DNA of 64,000 nucleotides from Propionimicrobium sp. PCR01-08-3 (GCF_030286045.1 NZ_CP127390.1:62001-126000); one strand, 5' to 3'; positions 28,192-38,064 are shown, counted from the stretch's first letter. Program-made: numbers and translations. The notes: generated from the sequence alone by a model not told the origin.

Positions 28192-29598
28192 ATGAAGCGA
28201 GGAAGCTTTTTGGCCGCCATGGGTGCTGTGGGCGCGGCCGCAGCACTCGGCGGATGTTCACCTGATCCCGCGACCCAGGGCGGAGGAACCGCCTTGAACT
28301 TCTTCAACGACGCCGGATCATGGGATCCCGGCTACCAGGCGGCAAGCGACGGACTGGAATCGGTGTGCGGCTGGGGCATTTCACCGCGCACCATCCCCAA
28401 CGCCTTCTCCTACGAGCAGGTCGTCCGCTCCCTACTGCAGACCAAGGAGCCCCCCGACCTGGTGAAATGGGGCAGCGGCTACCGGATGCGGGATCTGGCC
28501 CGCACCGGTGCGCTCGCCGCCCTCGATGACGAGTGGACATCCTCGGTGTCCAAGGGGTGGCTCAGCGACGCCATGACCGCCGACTTCACCTACGGCGATC
28601 ACATCTACGGGCTGCCGCTGATTCAGGGCTATTACGTGCTGACCTTTAACGTCTCGGTCTGGGACGATCTGGGGCTCAGCAAGCCCGAGACCTGGGATGA
28701 CTTCATCTCGGTATGCGAGGAGTTGAAGGCCGCCGGCCTCGCGCCGATCGGCACCACGCAGCAGAATATGTGGCCGACCGCGAACTGGTTCTCCATGCTG
28801 TCCGCTGCCTTCTCGTCGGAGTGGTACGACAAGGTCTGCGCCAACGAGGCATCCTTCTTGGACGACGAGCCGCGCGAAATGCTGCAGTTGTGGCAAGACA
28901 TGATCAATGCGGGTTACCACTCGTCGGCCGATTCTCTCAATGACGACTTCGCGTCCATGGTGCAAGCCGGACGCGTGGGCATGTGGCCCGCGGCGCTCAG
29001 CTGGTCGTCCGCCAACTTCAATGACGATCAGCAGCCGTGGCAGTGGGGCGGCACCCTGGTCGTGCACGAGGTCTTCCAGCGCGCCGACGGATCGCTCGGG
29101 GTGCGGATTCCGGGTGGCGTCCGTGAGGCGCTCTCTGCCTCCACGGTGATCGAGACGCCGGGCTTCGAGCTGGCGCGTGGCGACGGCTTGGCCGAACGCT
29201 ACCTGGCCGAAGAACTTCCTGCTCAAGCACTGTTCAGCACGACGTTCACGGTTGGCGAGGGCACTCGTTCGGTGGCGTTGCGGTTCTTGGACGATCCCGC
29301 CACCGGCGATGGATACGAGTTCCAGCTGTTGGCCGGCGAGCGGCGGATCGTTTTCGCCAGGCGCCCCAACTATCCCTGGCACCGCAATGACAACCGGGGT
29401 TTGGAGCGTCCGTTCGACTTCTCGCCGGGCACCGAACATAACCTGCAACTGGTGCTGGACGACGACCTGGTCACCATCTACGTCGACGACGTGGCGCTCA
29501 ACTCCCGGGCGTGCAGCCCGACCGGTAAGGCGCTGGCCGTTCAGGTGGTCGACGGGTCGGTCAGTTTCGGGCCCAGCCGGTTGAGCACGCTGGCTTGA
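28192..29598 (+). CDS. Chimeric lipoprotein: sugar-binding protein N-terminus fused to a GH32 C-terminal domain
   Basis: The 468-residue product begins with a lipoprotein signal (lipobox LGGC, Cys22). Residues 30-270 resemble an extracellular sugar-binding protein, with YEQVVRSLLQTKEPPDLVKW, LDDEWTSSVSKGWLSDAMTA, YGLPLIQGYYVLTFNVSVWD and MVQAGRVGMWPAALSW. From about residue 277 (QPWQWGGTLVVHEVFQRADG) to the end, the sequence is that of the beta-sandwich after the catalytic propeller of GH32 fructosidases, ending DDDLVTIYVDDVALNSRACS with a final DGSVSFG strand. The GH32 catalytic domain and the transporter permeases are absent, so an in-frame deletion that fused two genes of one operon explains it best. 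The product is unlikely to transport or hydrolyse sugar. Confidence 0.75.
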   Translation: MKRGSFLAAMGAVGAAAALGGCSPDPATQGGGTALNFFNDAGSWDPGYQAASDGLESVCGWGISPRTIPNAFSYEQVVRSLLQTKEPPDLVKWGSGYRMRDLARTGALAALDDEWTSSVSKGWLSDAMTADFTYGDHIYGLPLIQGYYVLTFNVSVWDDLGLSKPETWDDFISVCEELKAAGLAPIGTTQQNMWPTANWFSMLSAAFSSEWYDKVCANEASFLDDEPREMLQLWQDMINAGYHSSADSLNDDFASMVQAGRVGMWPAALSWSSANFNDDQQPWQWGGTLVVHEVFQRADGSLGVRIPGGVREALSASTVIETPGFELARGDGLAERYLAEELPAQALFSTTFTVGEGTRSVALRFLDDPATGDGYEFQLLAGERRIVFARRPNYPWHRNDNRGLERPFDFSPGTEHNLQLVLDDDLVTIYVDDVALNSRACSPTGKALAVQVVDGSVSFGPSRLSTLA

Positions 29599-29622
29599 TT
29601 CGGCTGAAGGTAGGCTCACTGG

Positions 29623-30516
29623 GTGGCTGATGATCGTCCGGAAGATGGCACCCGTGGTGAACCCGTTGACGGGCCAGACGACTCGCGTCCGGGTCAGAGC
29701 GACTCGGTTGCCGATGACCTGAACTCAGCACCCCGTCGGGCCGAAGCGAGCCATCCCGATGTCGAGGCTGACCCTGATGATCAGCAGGCCGGCGATCGAG
29801 ACTCCGACAAGGGTGACCAAGAACGCGAGTGGTGGGACGACCCCGGCATGCCCTGGAAGCGCAAGCCAACTCGCAGCGATATCGCGTGTCTGGCGTGGAT
29901 CGGATTCTTGGGCGTCTTCAGTCTCGCGATGCTGCCGGTCAGGGCATGGCTGCTCGGCGCTCCCGAGCGGTTGCCGTGGCTGGTCGGGCTGATGGGCTCA
30001 CGCTCGGGAACGACGCTGCTCGGCTCGGTGATCCGAGTCGGCGATGACCTGCCGTATGTCTGGCCGATCCTGCTTGGCACGTTGATGTCGATCAAGCTCG
30101 ATTGGACGTATTGGTGGGCCGGCAAGCTGTGGGGCCGCGGCATGATCGAGATCTGGGCGGGGCAGTCGAAGCGTGCCGCCCGAAACTATGCCAGGGCGGA
30201 GCGTTGGGCGAACAAGCTCGGCTGGGTCGGCATGTTCGTGGCCTACGTGCCTATTCCGCTGCCGCTGACCGCGGTGATTTTCGTCCTCGCCGGGGCGCAG
30301 GGGATGAGTCTGAAGAAGTTTCTGGCGCTCGACTTCGCGTCCTGTCTGACGTGGCTGGTGGGCTATTTCTTCTTCGGGTTCTTCGTGGGGGAGCCCGCGG
30401 TCAAGCTGCTCGAGTTCTACGCGAAGTTCGCGAACTACGTGGCAGTGGCGCTGGTGGTGGTCGTCGTCGGGTTGAGCTTCTGGCGCAGCTCCAAGAAGCA
30501 AGAGCAGCGCGGCTGA
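29623..30516 (+). CDS. DedA/VTT-like membrane protein with acidic N-terminal extension
   Basis: The 297-residue protein starts with GTG at 29623. The first 80 residues are acidic and disordered. The membrane part has helices near 88-110, 150-170 and later, including the DedA-type stretch KLGWVGMFVAYVPIPLPLTA followed by VIFVLAGAQGMSLKKFLAL, which corresponds to the re-entrant proline-rich loop of the family. A last helix (YVAVALVVVVVGLSFW) ends in a basic tail. DedA-type proteins move lipids or support envelope homeostasis. The exact role is unknown. Confidence 0.7.
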   Translation: MADDRPEDGTRGEPVDGPDDSRPGQSDSVADDLNSAPRRAEASHPDVEADPDDQQAGDRDSDKGDQEREWWDDPGMPWKRKPTRSDIACLAWIGFLGVFSLAMLPVRAWLLGAPERLPWLVGLMGSRSGTTLLGSVIRVGDDLPYVWPILLGTLMSIKLDWTYWWAGKLWGRGMIEIWAGQSKRAARNYARAERWANKLGWVGMFVAYVPIPLPLTAVIFVLAGAQGMSLKKFLALDFASCLTWLVGYFFFGFFVGEPAVKLLEFYAKFANYVAVALVVVVVGLSFWRSSKKQEQRG

Positions 30517-30612
30517 GCTGGCCTGAATTTCTCTCAGGGTTTTCCCGCAACTTCCCCGAAACGCCAGGTCAGTAGCGCAAAGTGAGCTGAGAAATAGCTT
30601 AGAGTTCTCTTT

Positions 30613-30864
30613 ATGAGAACCCCGCAGAGCGCGCGCTCCCGGACGCTGAGGCGGCGTCCGGTGACGAACGTGCTCAGACTCATCGCCCTCGTTGTTGGTC
30701 TTCCGCTCGTATTCGCCACGCTTGCAGCGCAAGCAACGACCAGCGCCGGTGGCTGGCTCGCCTGCGCGGCGACAGTAGTCCTCGGAGTCGGCCTGTCGCT
30801 TCTCTTCACCCGTAACGGACATTTGATTTCGTCCGATCGTGGTCAGGGTCTCGGACACAACTAG
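30613..30864 (+). CDS. Possible small membrane protein
   Basis: The 83-residue frame has a basic start (SARSRTLRRRPV) and two hydrophobic stretches (LRLIALVVGLPLVFATLAA and WLACAATVVLGVGLSLLF), which would place both termini in the cytoplasm. There is no clear ribosome site before the ATG, and the frame ends three bases before a tRNA-like fragment, so it may belong to a small inserted or decayed segment. No family is recognised. Confidence 0.4.
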   Translation: MRTPQSARSRTLRRRPVTNVLRLIALVVGLPLVFATLAAQATTSAGGWLACAATVVLGVGLSLLFTRNGHLISSDRGQGLGHN

Positions 30865-30866
30865 AA

Positions 30867-30892
30867 CGCTCGCCTTGTAAGCGGAAGGTCGA
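30867..30892 (+). repeat. tRNA-Thr anticodon-arm fragment
   Basis: These 26 bases match 31047-31072 of the intact tRNA-Thr with one difference, including the anticodon loop CTTGTAA. The acceptor, D and T arms are missing. The offset to the intact gene is exactly 180 bases. It is a partial duplication or an old attachment-site trace. Confidence 0.75.
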
Positions 30893-31022
30893 CCTCCCGC
30901 GCGCGATCTCGTGGGCTTCGAGTCGGCATCTTCGTCGCGAGCCAAAGCACGTGCCAGGATTTCGCCTTGGACGCCCGAGCGGGCAGAATGGTCAAGCACT
31001 ATTTTCTTTTCATCTGGTGCAT

Positions 31023-31095
31023 GCCTCCATAGCTCAGTGGCCAGAGCGCCCGCCTTGTAAGCGGAAGGTCGAGGGTTCGACTCCCTCTGGGGGCT
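31023..31095 (+). tRNA. tRNA-Thr(TGT)
   Basis: The acceptor stem GCCTCCA pairs with TGGGGGC. The D arm (GCTCAGTGGCCAGAGC), anticodon stem-loop with loop CTTGTAA (anticodon TGT, reading ACA) and T arm (GAGGGTTCGACTCCCTC) are complete. The length is 73 bases without CCA, which is not encoded. Confidence 0.95.
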
Positions 31096-31107
31096 CCGCT
31101 TATCGAA

Positions 31108-31743
31108 TCACTTGTTGGCTTGGGATTTCAGGTCGAGCAGCAGCTGCTCGATTGCGTCGGCCAAGTTCTTGTGGCCCGTCTCGGTGAGATGAACCCCGTC
31201 TTGGCCGATATCCGTTACGTAATCGGACGCTTTGAGGTAGCGGCAGCCGTATTGTTCAGCGAGCGCCCGATATTCGGCCTCCAGGCCGAGAACCTTGGCA
31301 ACCGAGGCCTGGTCGAAGTCCACGTCTTCGGTGATCGCGATGCGGGCGGGCGAGATGATGACAAACTCCGGATACTGGTCTTTTCTCCTGCAGAACTCCT
31401 GCACGCGGATGATGACTTCTTCGAGGCCCCTGGCGATCTCGGGTGCGGAGACGTTGTATCTGCGTTTGGTGTCGTTGGTTCCCAGCATGACGATGACGAC
31501 ATCCAGCGGAAAATGCGACAGGAGGCACGGCACGACATAATCCAGACCGCACCGAAATGGTTCCAGATGGTCCACGAAGGCGGTCGTCCGGCCATTCAAT
31601 CCCTCTTCGATGATGTCGAAATCCGGATTGCCTGCCAGGCGTCCCGTCCATCTGATCTGATCGGGATAGCGGCCGCCCGTGATCGGGATGTACCCCCAGG
31701 TGTTGGAGTCGCCAAAACACAGCACACGGAGCCTGCTACTCAC
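31108..31743 (-). CDS. SGNH/GDSL-family hydrolase
   Basis: The 211-residue enzyme shows block I CFGDSNTWGY (catalytic Ser), the oxyanion glycine in EEGLNGRTT, block III VMLGTNDTK and block V DGVHLTETGH (catalytic Asp-His). This version is close to the arylesterase/acylhydrolase group with intracellular members; no signal peptide is present. It removes acyl groups from an unknown small ester. It stands alone, 12 bases from the tRNA-Thr. Confidence 0.88.
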   Translation of the reverse strand: MSSRLRVLCFGDSNTWGYIPITGGRYPDQIRWTGRLAGNPDFDIIEEGLNGRTTAFVDHLEPFRCGLDYVVPCLLSHFPLDVVIVMLGTNDTKRRYNVSAPEIARGLEEVIIRVQEFCRRKDQYPEFVIISPARIAITEDVDFDQASVAKVLGLEAEYRALAEQYGCRYLKASDYVTDIGQDGVHLTETGHKNLADAIEQLLLDLKSQANK

Positions 31744-31856
31744 AGTCGTGCCTCGCCTTTCGAGTCGTTATCGCGTGAAGACGGTGCTCAGCCGGTAGTC
31801 GCCGCCCCGCTGACCCAGGTCTGCTTGCCTTCCTGGTCGGTGCCACGGCCATCAAG

Positions 31857-33047
31857 CTAGGCGTCCATTCCGGTCGCGGTCAGGAAGCCTTGGCCGTCTC
31901 CGCTGATCTGCACCTGGCGGCCGGCCTCCAGGAAGGCGGCCTGCCCCTGGACGAGGACGAGGTCGTCCTGCCCTTGGGAGACCCCGATCTCGCCGCGAGT
32001 GGCCAGCAGGATCCGGCCCGAAAGCTCACCCGGCAGTTCGATCATCCGGCCGGGGATGAGCTCCAGGCGCCAGCAGGCGAAGGACCGTTCATCGGTCGGG
32101 TAACGCCACAAACCGGGAAGTTCCTGCTCGGCAAGCATCGGGACGATCGGGATGGTGGTGAAGTTCACCACCTGGGCCAGTGCCGACGGATCGATGTGCT
32201 TGGAGGTGAGGCCGCCCCGCAGCACATTGTCGGAGTTGCCCATCACCTCGACGCCGGTGCCGTGCAGATAGGAATGCAGCCGACCTGGTTGCAGGTAGAG
32301 CGCCTCGCCTGGTTTGAGATGGTGCCGGGTCAACAGCAGCGCCGCCAGCAGACTCGGATCGCCGGGGAAATGCTCATCCAAGGTGACCGCAGTACGGGCG
32401 AAGTCGCCCAACTCGCCCTCGTCGTCCACATGGTTGATGGCTGCCGCTACGACATCGGTCACGGCGGCGGTTCGTTCATCGTCGGTCACCAGACAGTTCA
32501 TGAACACTTCGGCCAGGCCTGCGCGTCCGCCTCTGCTGAGCAGCGGCGTGAATACCTTCTGGGAGTCGTTGCAAATACCCAGGCCGGCGAAGAGTTCGGC
32601 GCTGGCCTCCGGCGCGCGGAATCCGGCGAGCGCGTCAAATTCGGTCAGCGCGATCAACAGTTCCGGTTTGTCCCAGGGGTCTTTGAAAGTGCGCTCCGGA
32701 GCGTCCAACGGAATCTCTTCGGCGTTCTCCCGGGCGAATCCTGCCTGGGCGTCGATCCGGTTGGGGTGCGCCTGCAAACTCAGCGGGCGTCCGGCCGACA
32801 ACAGCTTCATCAAATAGGGCAGCCGGCCCTCGAACTCGAGGCGCGTCGAGTCGCCTGCCATGGCCGGGTTCTGGCTGATGGCATCATCGAGCGGCACGCC
32901 GTCATCGATCCGTGCCGGACCGGACGGGTGCGCACCCAGCCAGTATTCGGCAAGTGGGCGCCCATCGTCCTCGATCCCCAAGATCGCAGGTATCGCATCG
33001 TGCGATCCCCAGTCGTAGCGCTTGATGCTTCCGGTCAGCGGATGCAT
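31857..33047 (-). CDS. manA: Mannose-6-phosphate isomerase, class I
   Basis: The 396-residue enzyme interconverts mannose 6-phosphate and fructose 6-phosphate. The start HPLTGSIKRYDWGSHDAIPA, the zinc block LSLQAHPN, and the second metal and active-site block YLQPGRLHSYLHGTGVEVMG with NSDNVLRGGLTSKHID are all present. The ATG at 33047 follows GAGGAGG, so the seven upstream open codons are excluded. It is transcribed alone, divergent from the DUF3263 gene. Confidence 0.95.
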   Translation of the reverse strand: MHPLTGSIKRYDWGSHDAIPAILGIEDDGRPLAEYWLGAHPSGPARIDDGVPLDDAISQNPAMAGDSTRLEFEGRLPYLMKLLSAGRPLSLQAHPNRIDAQAGFARENAEEIPLDAPERTFKDPWDKPELLIALTEFDALAGFRAPEASAELFAGLGICNDSQKVFTPLLSRGGRAGLAEVFMNCLVTDDERTAAVTDVVAAAINHVDDEGELGDFARTAVTLDEHFPGDPSLLAALLLTRHHLKPGEALYLQPGRLHSYLHGTGVEVMGNSDNVLRGGLTSKHIDPSALAQVVNFTTIPIVPMLAEQELPGLWRYPTDERSFACWRLELIPGRMIELPGELSGRILLATRGEIGVSQGQDDLVLVQGQAAFLEAGRQVQISGDGQGFLTATGMDA

Positions 33048-33267
33048 CCGACCTCCTCGTGTAGACACTTTCCGCCTCAGGCTGCGGCCGGCGAGATGAG
33101 GAATATCCCGGCGATCGCGCGTGCCTGACCAAGCAAGCAGAAATACTACCTGCTGTGCCGCGGGCCCGGCGTCGCACCGCTATGTCGGCGCGACCTGATC
33201 GGTATCGTTTGTATCAACGACGGCTGTGAGAATTACACAGCTGTGATTCGCGGGCTAGAATCGCCCC

Positions 33268-33552
33268 ATGGCTGAAGCACTGCGTAACCTCCAATCGGAC
33301 GCTCAGCCGTTGACTGAGCGTGAGGCCGCGATTCTCGACTTCGAAAAAAGCTGGTGGCAGGCGAAGGCTCCGAAGGAGACCGAGATCCGGGAGCGGTTCA
33401 ATTTGTCGGCCGCCCGTTACTACCAGATCATCAATTCGCTGATCGATCGTCCGGCCGCCCTCGAATACGACCCGCTGTTGGTCAAACGGCTTCGCAGGCT
33501 TCGTGAGCAGCGGCAGCGCAATCGTTCGGCGTCCCGGTTGAATAGCCGTTAA
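33268..33552 (+). CDS. DUF3263 protein
   Basis: The 94-residue protein matches the actinobacterial DUF3263 family: LTEREAAILDFEKSWWQAKA, then ARYYQIINSLIDRPAALEYD and LLVKRLRRLREQRQRNRS. The pattern is a small helix-turn-helix-like DNA-binding fold. It overlaps the convergent HExxH gene by four bases. Role unknown. Confidence 0.88.
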   Translation: MAEALRNLQSDAQPLTEREAAILDFEKSWWQAKAPKETEIRERFNLSAARYYQIINSLIDRPAALEYDPLLVKRLRRLREQRQRNRSASRLNSR

Positions 33553-33971
33553 ACCTGAATCCGCCGGTACCCACCCCTGGCCAGACCGGCGCTCACTTCG
33601 AAGATATTGGACGCGTACGTGGTCCCGGTCCGCCATTTCGACCAAGTGACGGCGAGCCCGTAAAGCGGCAGGAATGGGAGTCCCAGGCATAGCGTCCACT
33701 GGGTGGAATGGGCCGCCTCGTGCTCAAGGATCCGAGGATTTCGCGTTGTCAACGACCGCAGGGTAGCGCGCGGAATGGTGATGACATTTCCGATGGTGAA
33801 CGCGCCGGCCTTGGGAAACCCGAGCCGATAGCCCTCGGCTATCCACAGCCCGCCCGGCCCGCGATGCGGACGAGCGCCCCCGGTGTGCGCCACGGCAAAA
33901 CCCAGCGGAGTCGACAGATTCACCCAATTGAGAACCGCCCGCAATCGCTGGGCAGGCGTGAGGGTCGTCAT
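33549..33971 (-). CDS. Small protein with an HExxH-like motif
   Basis: The 140-residue protein contains [20 protein letters not shown], in which HEAAH fits the zinc-binding helix of metallopeptidases and precedes a hydrophobic stretch that may insert in the membrane. Similar short HExxH proteins are found in actinobacteria without assigned substrate. The start lies close to the CIRCE operators of groL, on the opposite strand. Confidence is good that it is a gene and modest on protease activity. Confidence 0.65.
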   Translation of the reverse strand: MTTLTPAQRLRAVLNWVNLSTPLGFAVAHTGGARPHRGPGGLWIAEGYRLGFPKAGAFTIGNVITIPRATLRSLTTRNPRILEHEAAHSTQWTLCLGLPFLPLYGLAVTWSKWRTGTTYASNIFEVSAGLARGGYRRIQV

Positions 33972-34000
33972 GGGCCCAGATTAGATTGCCCCCTGAACTG

Positions 34001-34027
34001 TTTGCACTCGCAGGTGCCGAGTGCTAA
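34001..34027 (+). promoter_or_regulatory. CIRCE operator 1 (HrcA binding site)
   Basis: TTTGCACTC-N9-GAGTGCTAA matches the consensus TTAGCACTC-N9-GAGTGCTAA at 17 of 18 arm positions. It lies about 180 bases upstream of groL. HrcA binding here would repress the chaperonin gene until heat stress. Confidence 0.92.
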
Positions 34028-34036
34028 AAATGAAAC

Positions 34037-34061
34037 TGGCACTCGAACCAAGAGAGTGCCA
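34037..34061 (+). promoter_or_regulatory. CIRCE operator 2 (HrcA binding site)
   Basis: TGGCACTC-N9-GAGTGCCA is a second CIRCE-type element with perfect 8-base arms and the same 9-base spacer, starting nine bases after the first. Two operators in tandem are found upstream of some actinobacterial chaperonin genes. Confidence 0.88.
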
Positions 34062-34184
34062 CTGCTTCGAGTAGTGGTGCGGGTGAGACCGAAGCCTTGA
34101 TCCAAGGCAAGGTCGTCCGTCGCGGGCATCGGCAGCCACGAATCGTTGCGACCACAAGACAACCAAACGGGGCATGGCCCCTGA

Positions 34185-35831
<1,647 letters not shown>

Positions 35832-35880
35832 TCCACCCGGTTCGGTAACCAGCCTGGGCGGTCTCACCCGACTGCCTGAT

Positions 35881-35920
35881 AAAGAATGGGACGACTCGAA
35901 CGAGCCGTCCCATTCTTTTT
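35881..35920 (+). terminator. Rho-independent terminator of groL
   Basis: AGAATGGGACG pairs with CGTCCCATTCT, with an inner CTCG/CGAG pairing, followed by a T-run (35916-35920). It lies 50 bases after the groL stop. The cutC start must therefore be the ATG further downstream, beyond this hairpin. Confidence 0.9.
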
Positions 35921-35972
35921 GCGTCTGGGGTGTCGCGCGTCCAAATGTGGGCTGACCCAGCATCATGGTGTC

Positions 35973-36677
35973 ATGTCGGGGCTTCTTGAGGTGGTCGTGG
36001 TGACTGCTGAGGATGCGCGGCGCGCCGAAGAAGGCGGCGCCGACAGATTGATGATGGTCGGCGAGCTCACCGGGCAGGGACGCTCTCCCGAGCCGGCAGC
36101 ATTCAGACGGGCGCGCGAAGCGTGCACGATTCCGATCCGCCCGTTGTTGCGGCTGCGCGACGGCTACCGCTCGGACGGTGGTGAGATCACCAGACTGCGC
36201 GGCCTGATCGAGACATATCTCACCGATGGCGCGGAGGGTTTCGTCCTCGGCTTCTTGGACGGCTATTCGCAGGTCGACATCGAAATCGTCCGGACGCTCA
36301 CCGACGACGGCTACTGGCCGTGGACCTTCGATCACGCCATCGACCGCTGCCTCGACATGGACGACGCGTGGACGCAGCTGGAGACGATGCGCGGACTCGA
36401 TCAGGTGCTGACCGCGGGCTCCGGCCGCGGCCTGGAGCAGGGCCTGGACGATCTGATCGCGCGAGCGAGATCCGACCCAAAGATCGCCGAGCTGATCATG
36501 GCGGGCGGAGGACTGGTGCCCGAACACGTCGCCTGGCTGTCCAGGGCCGGAATCGTGGCTTTCCAGGTCGGCTCACAGGTGCGTCCGGGTGGATCGTTCG
36601 CGGCCGACGTCGACACCTCGCTGGTGCGCGGCTGGCGGATCCTGTTGGATGCCGAAGGCATGCGCCGGGCGGGCTGA
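35973..36677 (+). CDS. cutC: CutC-family protein
   Basis: The 234-residue protein begins MSGLLEVVVVTAEDARRAEE and shows the CutC TIM-barrel pattern: GADRLMMVGELTGQGRSPEP, IPIRPLLRLRDGY, DGAEGFVLGFLDG, WTFDHAIDRCLDMDDAWTQL and LTAGSGRGLEQGLDDL. The family was first linked to copper homeostasis; the biochemical role is unsettled. The ATG at 35973 is used because an earlier in-frame ATG lies inside the groL terminator. Confidence 0.9.
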   Translation: MSGLLEVVVVTAEDARRAEEGGADRLMMVGELTGQGRSPEPAAFRRAREACTIPIRPLLRLRDGYRSDGGEITRLRGLIETYLTDGAEGFVLGFLDGYSQVDIEIVRTLTDDGYWPWTFDHAIDRCLDMDDAWTQLETMRGLDQVLTAGSGRGLEQGLDDLIARARSDPKIAELIMAGGGLVPEHVAWLSRAGIVAFQVGSQVRPGGSFAADVDTSLVRGWRILLDAEGMRRAG

Positions 36678-36757
36678 TCTCCTGGCGCACAACCGTACTG
36701 AACAGGAGACGTAACGCGCAGACCTGTCGACCACCGAAATCCGAGAGGCCAGCCAGT

Positions 36758-36804
36758 TATCGAGTTCACTTCGGCACCTGTACGAGGCCAAAGTGAACTC
36801 GATA
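36758..36804. repeat. 14-base inverted repeat between cutC and the Nudix gene
   Basis: TATCGAGTTCACTT (36758-36771) and AAGTGAACTCGATA (36791-36804) are perfect complements with a 19-base loop. The element lies 81 bases after the cutC stop and ends 39 bases before the Nudix start. No T-run follows, so it is either a U-less terminator or an operator. Confidence 0.6.
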
Positions 36805-36843
36805 TGTGCGGCTGCGCCAGCTGAGCGATCTAACCTTGGCACC

Positions 36844-37401
36844 ATGAACGATCCAGATCGCAGGCCGATGGTTGCCGTCCCGCCGCGTGAGCGACGGGTG
36901 CGCACCCGCCAGGCCGCCAGGGTGGTGGTGCGTGCCGAGGGACGCGTGCTGCTCGGCTCCGATACCGATCCGGGGATGCCCGGCACTCAGTGGTGGGTGA
37001 CGCCCGGCGGTGGTCTGGACGCCGGAGAGACCTTCGCCGAAGGCGCGGCCCGCGAGCTGGCCGAGGAGACCGGCCTGGTCGTCGACCCGGGCGATCTGAC
37101 CGGCCCGATCGCCCGCCGGGTGGTTCATCACGGCTATTCGGACCACATCTTGCAGCAGCGAGAGGACTTCTTCGTCCTCGACCTACCGGCCCGTTTCGAG
37201 CCCGATACGGCCGGGTTCACCGAGGACGAGAAGGTGACGATGGCAGCGGGATTCGGCTGGTTCACCCTCGACGAGTTGACTGGCAAGACCGTCTGGCCGG
37301 TCGAGATCGCCCGCCTCATGCGGGCCGAACCCGGTGACGAGCTCATCGACTTTGGCGATGTCGAGGAGTCGACGGTTCCCGTGAGTCTCGGGCATCGCTG
37401 A
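36844..37401 (+). CDS. Nudix hydrolase
   Basis: The 185-residue protein carries a complete Nudix box, GGGLDAGETFAEGA followed by RELAEETGL, which fits GX5EX7REUXEEXGU. The preceding VRAEGRVLLGSDTDPGMPGT and WWVTPGG form the usual N-terminal strands. It hydrolyses an unknown nucleoside-diphosphate derivative. No ribosome site precedes the ATG, and TAACCT lies 8 bases before it, so the mRNA may be leaderless. Confidence 0.88.
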   Translation: MNDPDRRPMVAVPPRERRVRTRQAARVVVRAEGRVLLGSDTDPGMPGTQWWVTPGGGLDAGETFAEGAARELAEETGLVVDPGDLTGPIARRVVHHGYSDHILQQREDFFVLDLPARFEPDTAGFTEDEKVTMAAGFGWFTLDELTGKTVWPVEIARLMRAEPGDELIDFGDVEESTVPVSLGHR

Positions 37402-37404
37402 GCG

Positions 37405-38064
37405 CTAATGCTCGCCCTCCAACGGAGGATCGTTGATGACGACCGGTGCCAGCTTCTCGGCTGCCACGATCCGGTGGGTCGGGATATTCAGCCGGGCCCC
37501 GGCTCGCCGCACCAGATAGGCCGATCCGTGCGCCACATAGAGCACCCGGACGACCGCCCGGGTCAGCGTCCCGTCTTCTTCGGCGAACGCCAACCGCACC
37601 CACAGGTCGTCCCGGCTTGCCTCGGCCAAGACCGGACGCCAATCGTTGCCTGCGGTTCCAGGTTGTATGCCGACCGCACCCGGGGAGCCGGAGCCCGAGT
37701 CGGCGTCCTGGCGGCTGCCGGATCCGAAGAAGCGATCGCCTCTCAATACCAGTGCGACCTCGCGGGGCAGGATCACGATGTCGTTGTTGACCGGACGCAA
37801 GAGTCCCAGTGCAAGCAGCCGATCGATCGGTGACGATGCGTCGCGCAGCGTCACATCGCGGCGGGCATCCGATACCGATCCGATCGGCGGACCCCAGACC
37901 AACCTGCCCAACACGGTCAGCTCGTCGGAGCCGATCGCCTCCAGGGCGCGGGTGATCTCGGCATCGCTGAGCGGCTCGGCACTTGCCGGAGCCAGCCCGC
38001 CGGGAAACGGGTCGAGCCGCGGATCGGCGTCCCGAAACGGCATTGCTGATGCGTCCGAACTCAT
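37405..38064 (-). CDS. Short helicase-associated (PF13625-like) protein, probably internally deleted
   Basis: The 219-residue protein starts at ATG 38064, two bases after the stop of the upstream gene. Residues 45-120 (LGRLVWGPPIGSVSD, SPIDRLLALGLLRPVNNDIV, PREVALVLRG) resemble the early part of the roughly 750-residue actinobacterial XPB-associated helicase-like proteins. The last 75 residues (DDLWVRLAFAEEDGTLTRAV, then VLYVAHGSAYLVRRAGARLN) resemble their C-terminal WYL-like domain. The large central part is missing and replaced by a Gly/Ser-rich linker. The neighbourhood of a cold shock gene agrees with the mycobacterial order. It could be a reduced paralogue rather than a wreck. Confidence 0.45.
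   Translation of the reverse strand: MSSDASAMPFRDADPRLDPFPGGLAPASAEPLSDAEITRALEAIGSDELTVLGRLVWGPPIGSVSDARRDVTLRDASSPIDRLLALGLLRPVNNDIVILPREVALVLRGDRFFGSGSRQDADSGSGSPGAVGIQPGTAGNDWRPVLAEASRDDLWVRLAFAEEDGTLTRAVVRVLYVAHGSAYLVRRAGARLNIPTHRIVAAEKLAPVVINDPPLEGEH

Noticed and set aside
35886..35972. Earlier start for cutC at 35886
   Set aside because: It lies within the groL terminator hairpin and adds 29 residues without family similarity.
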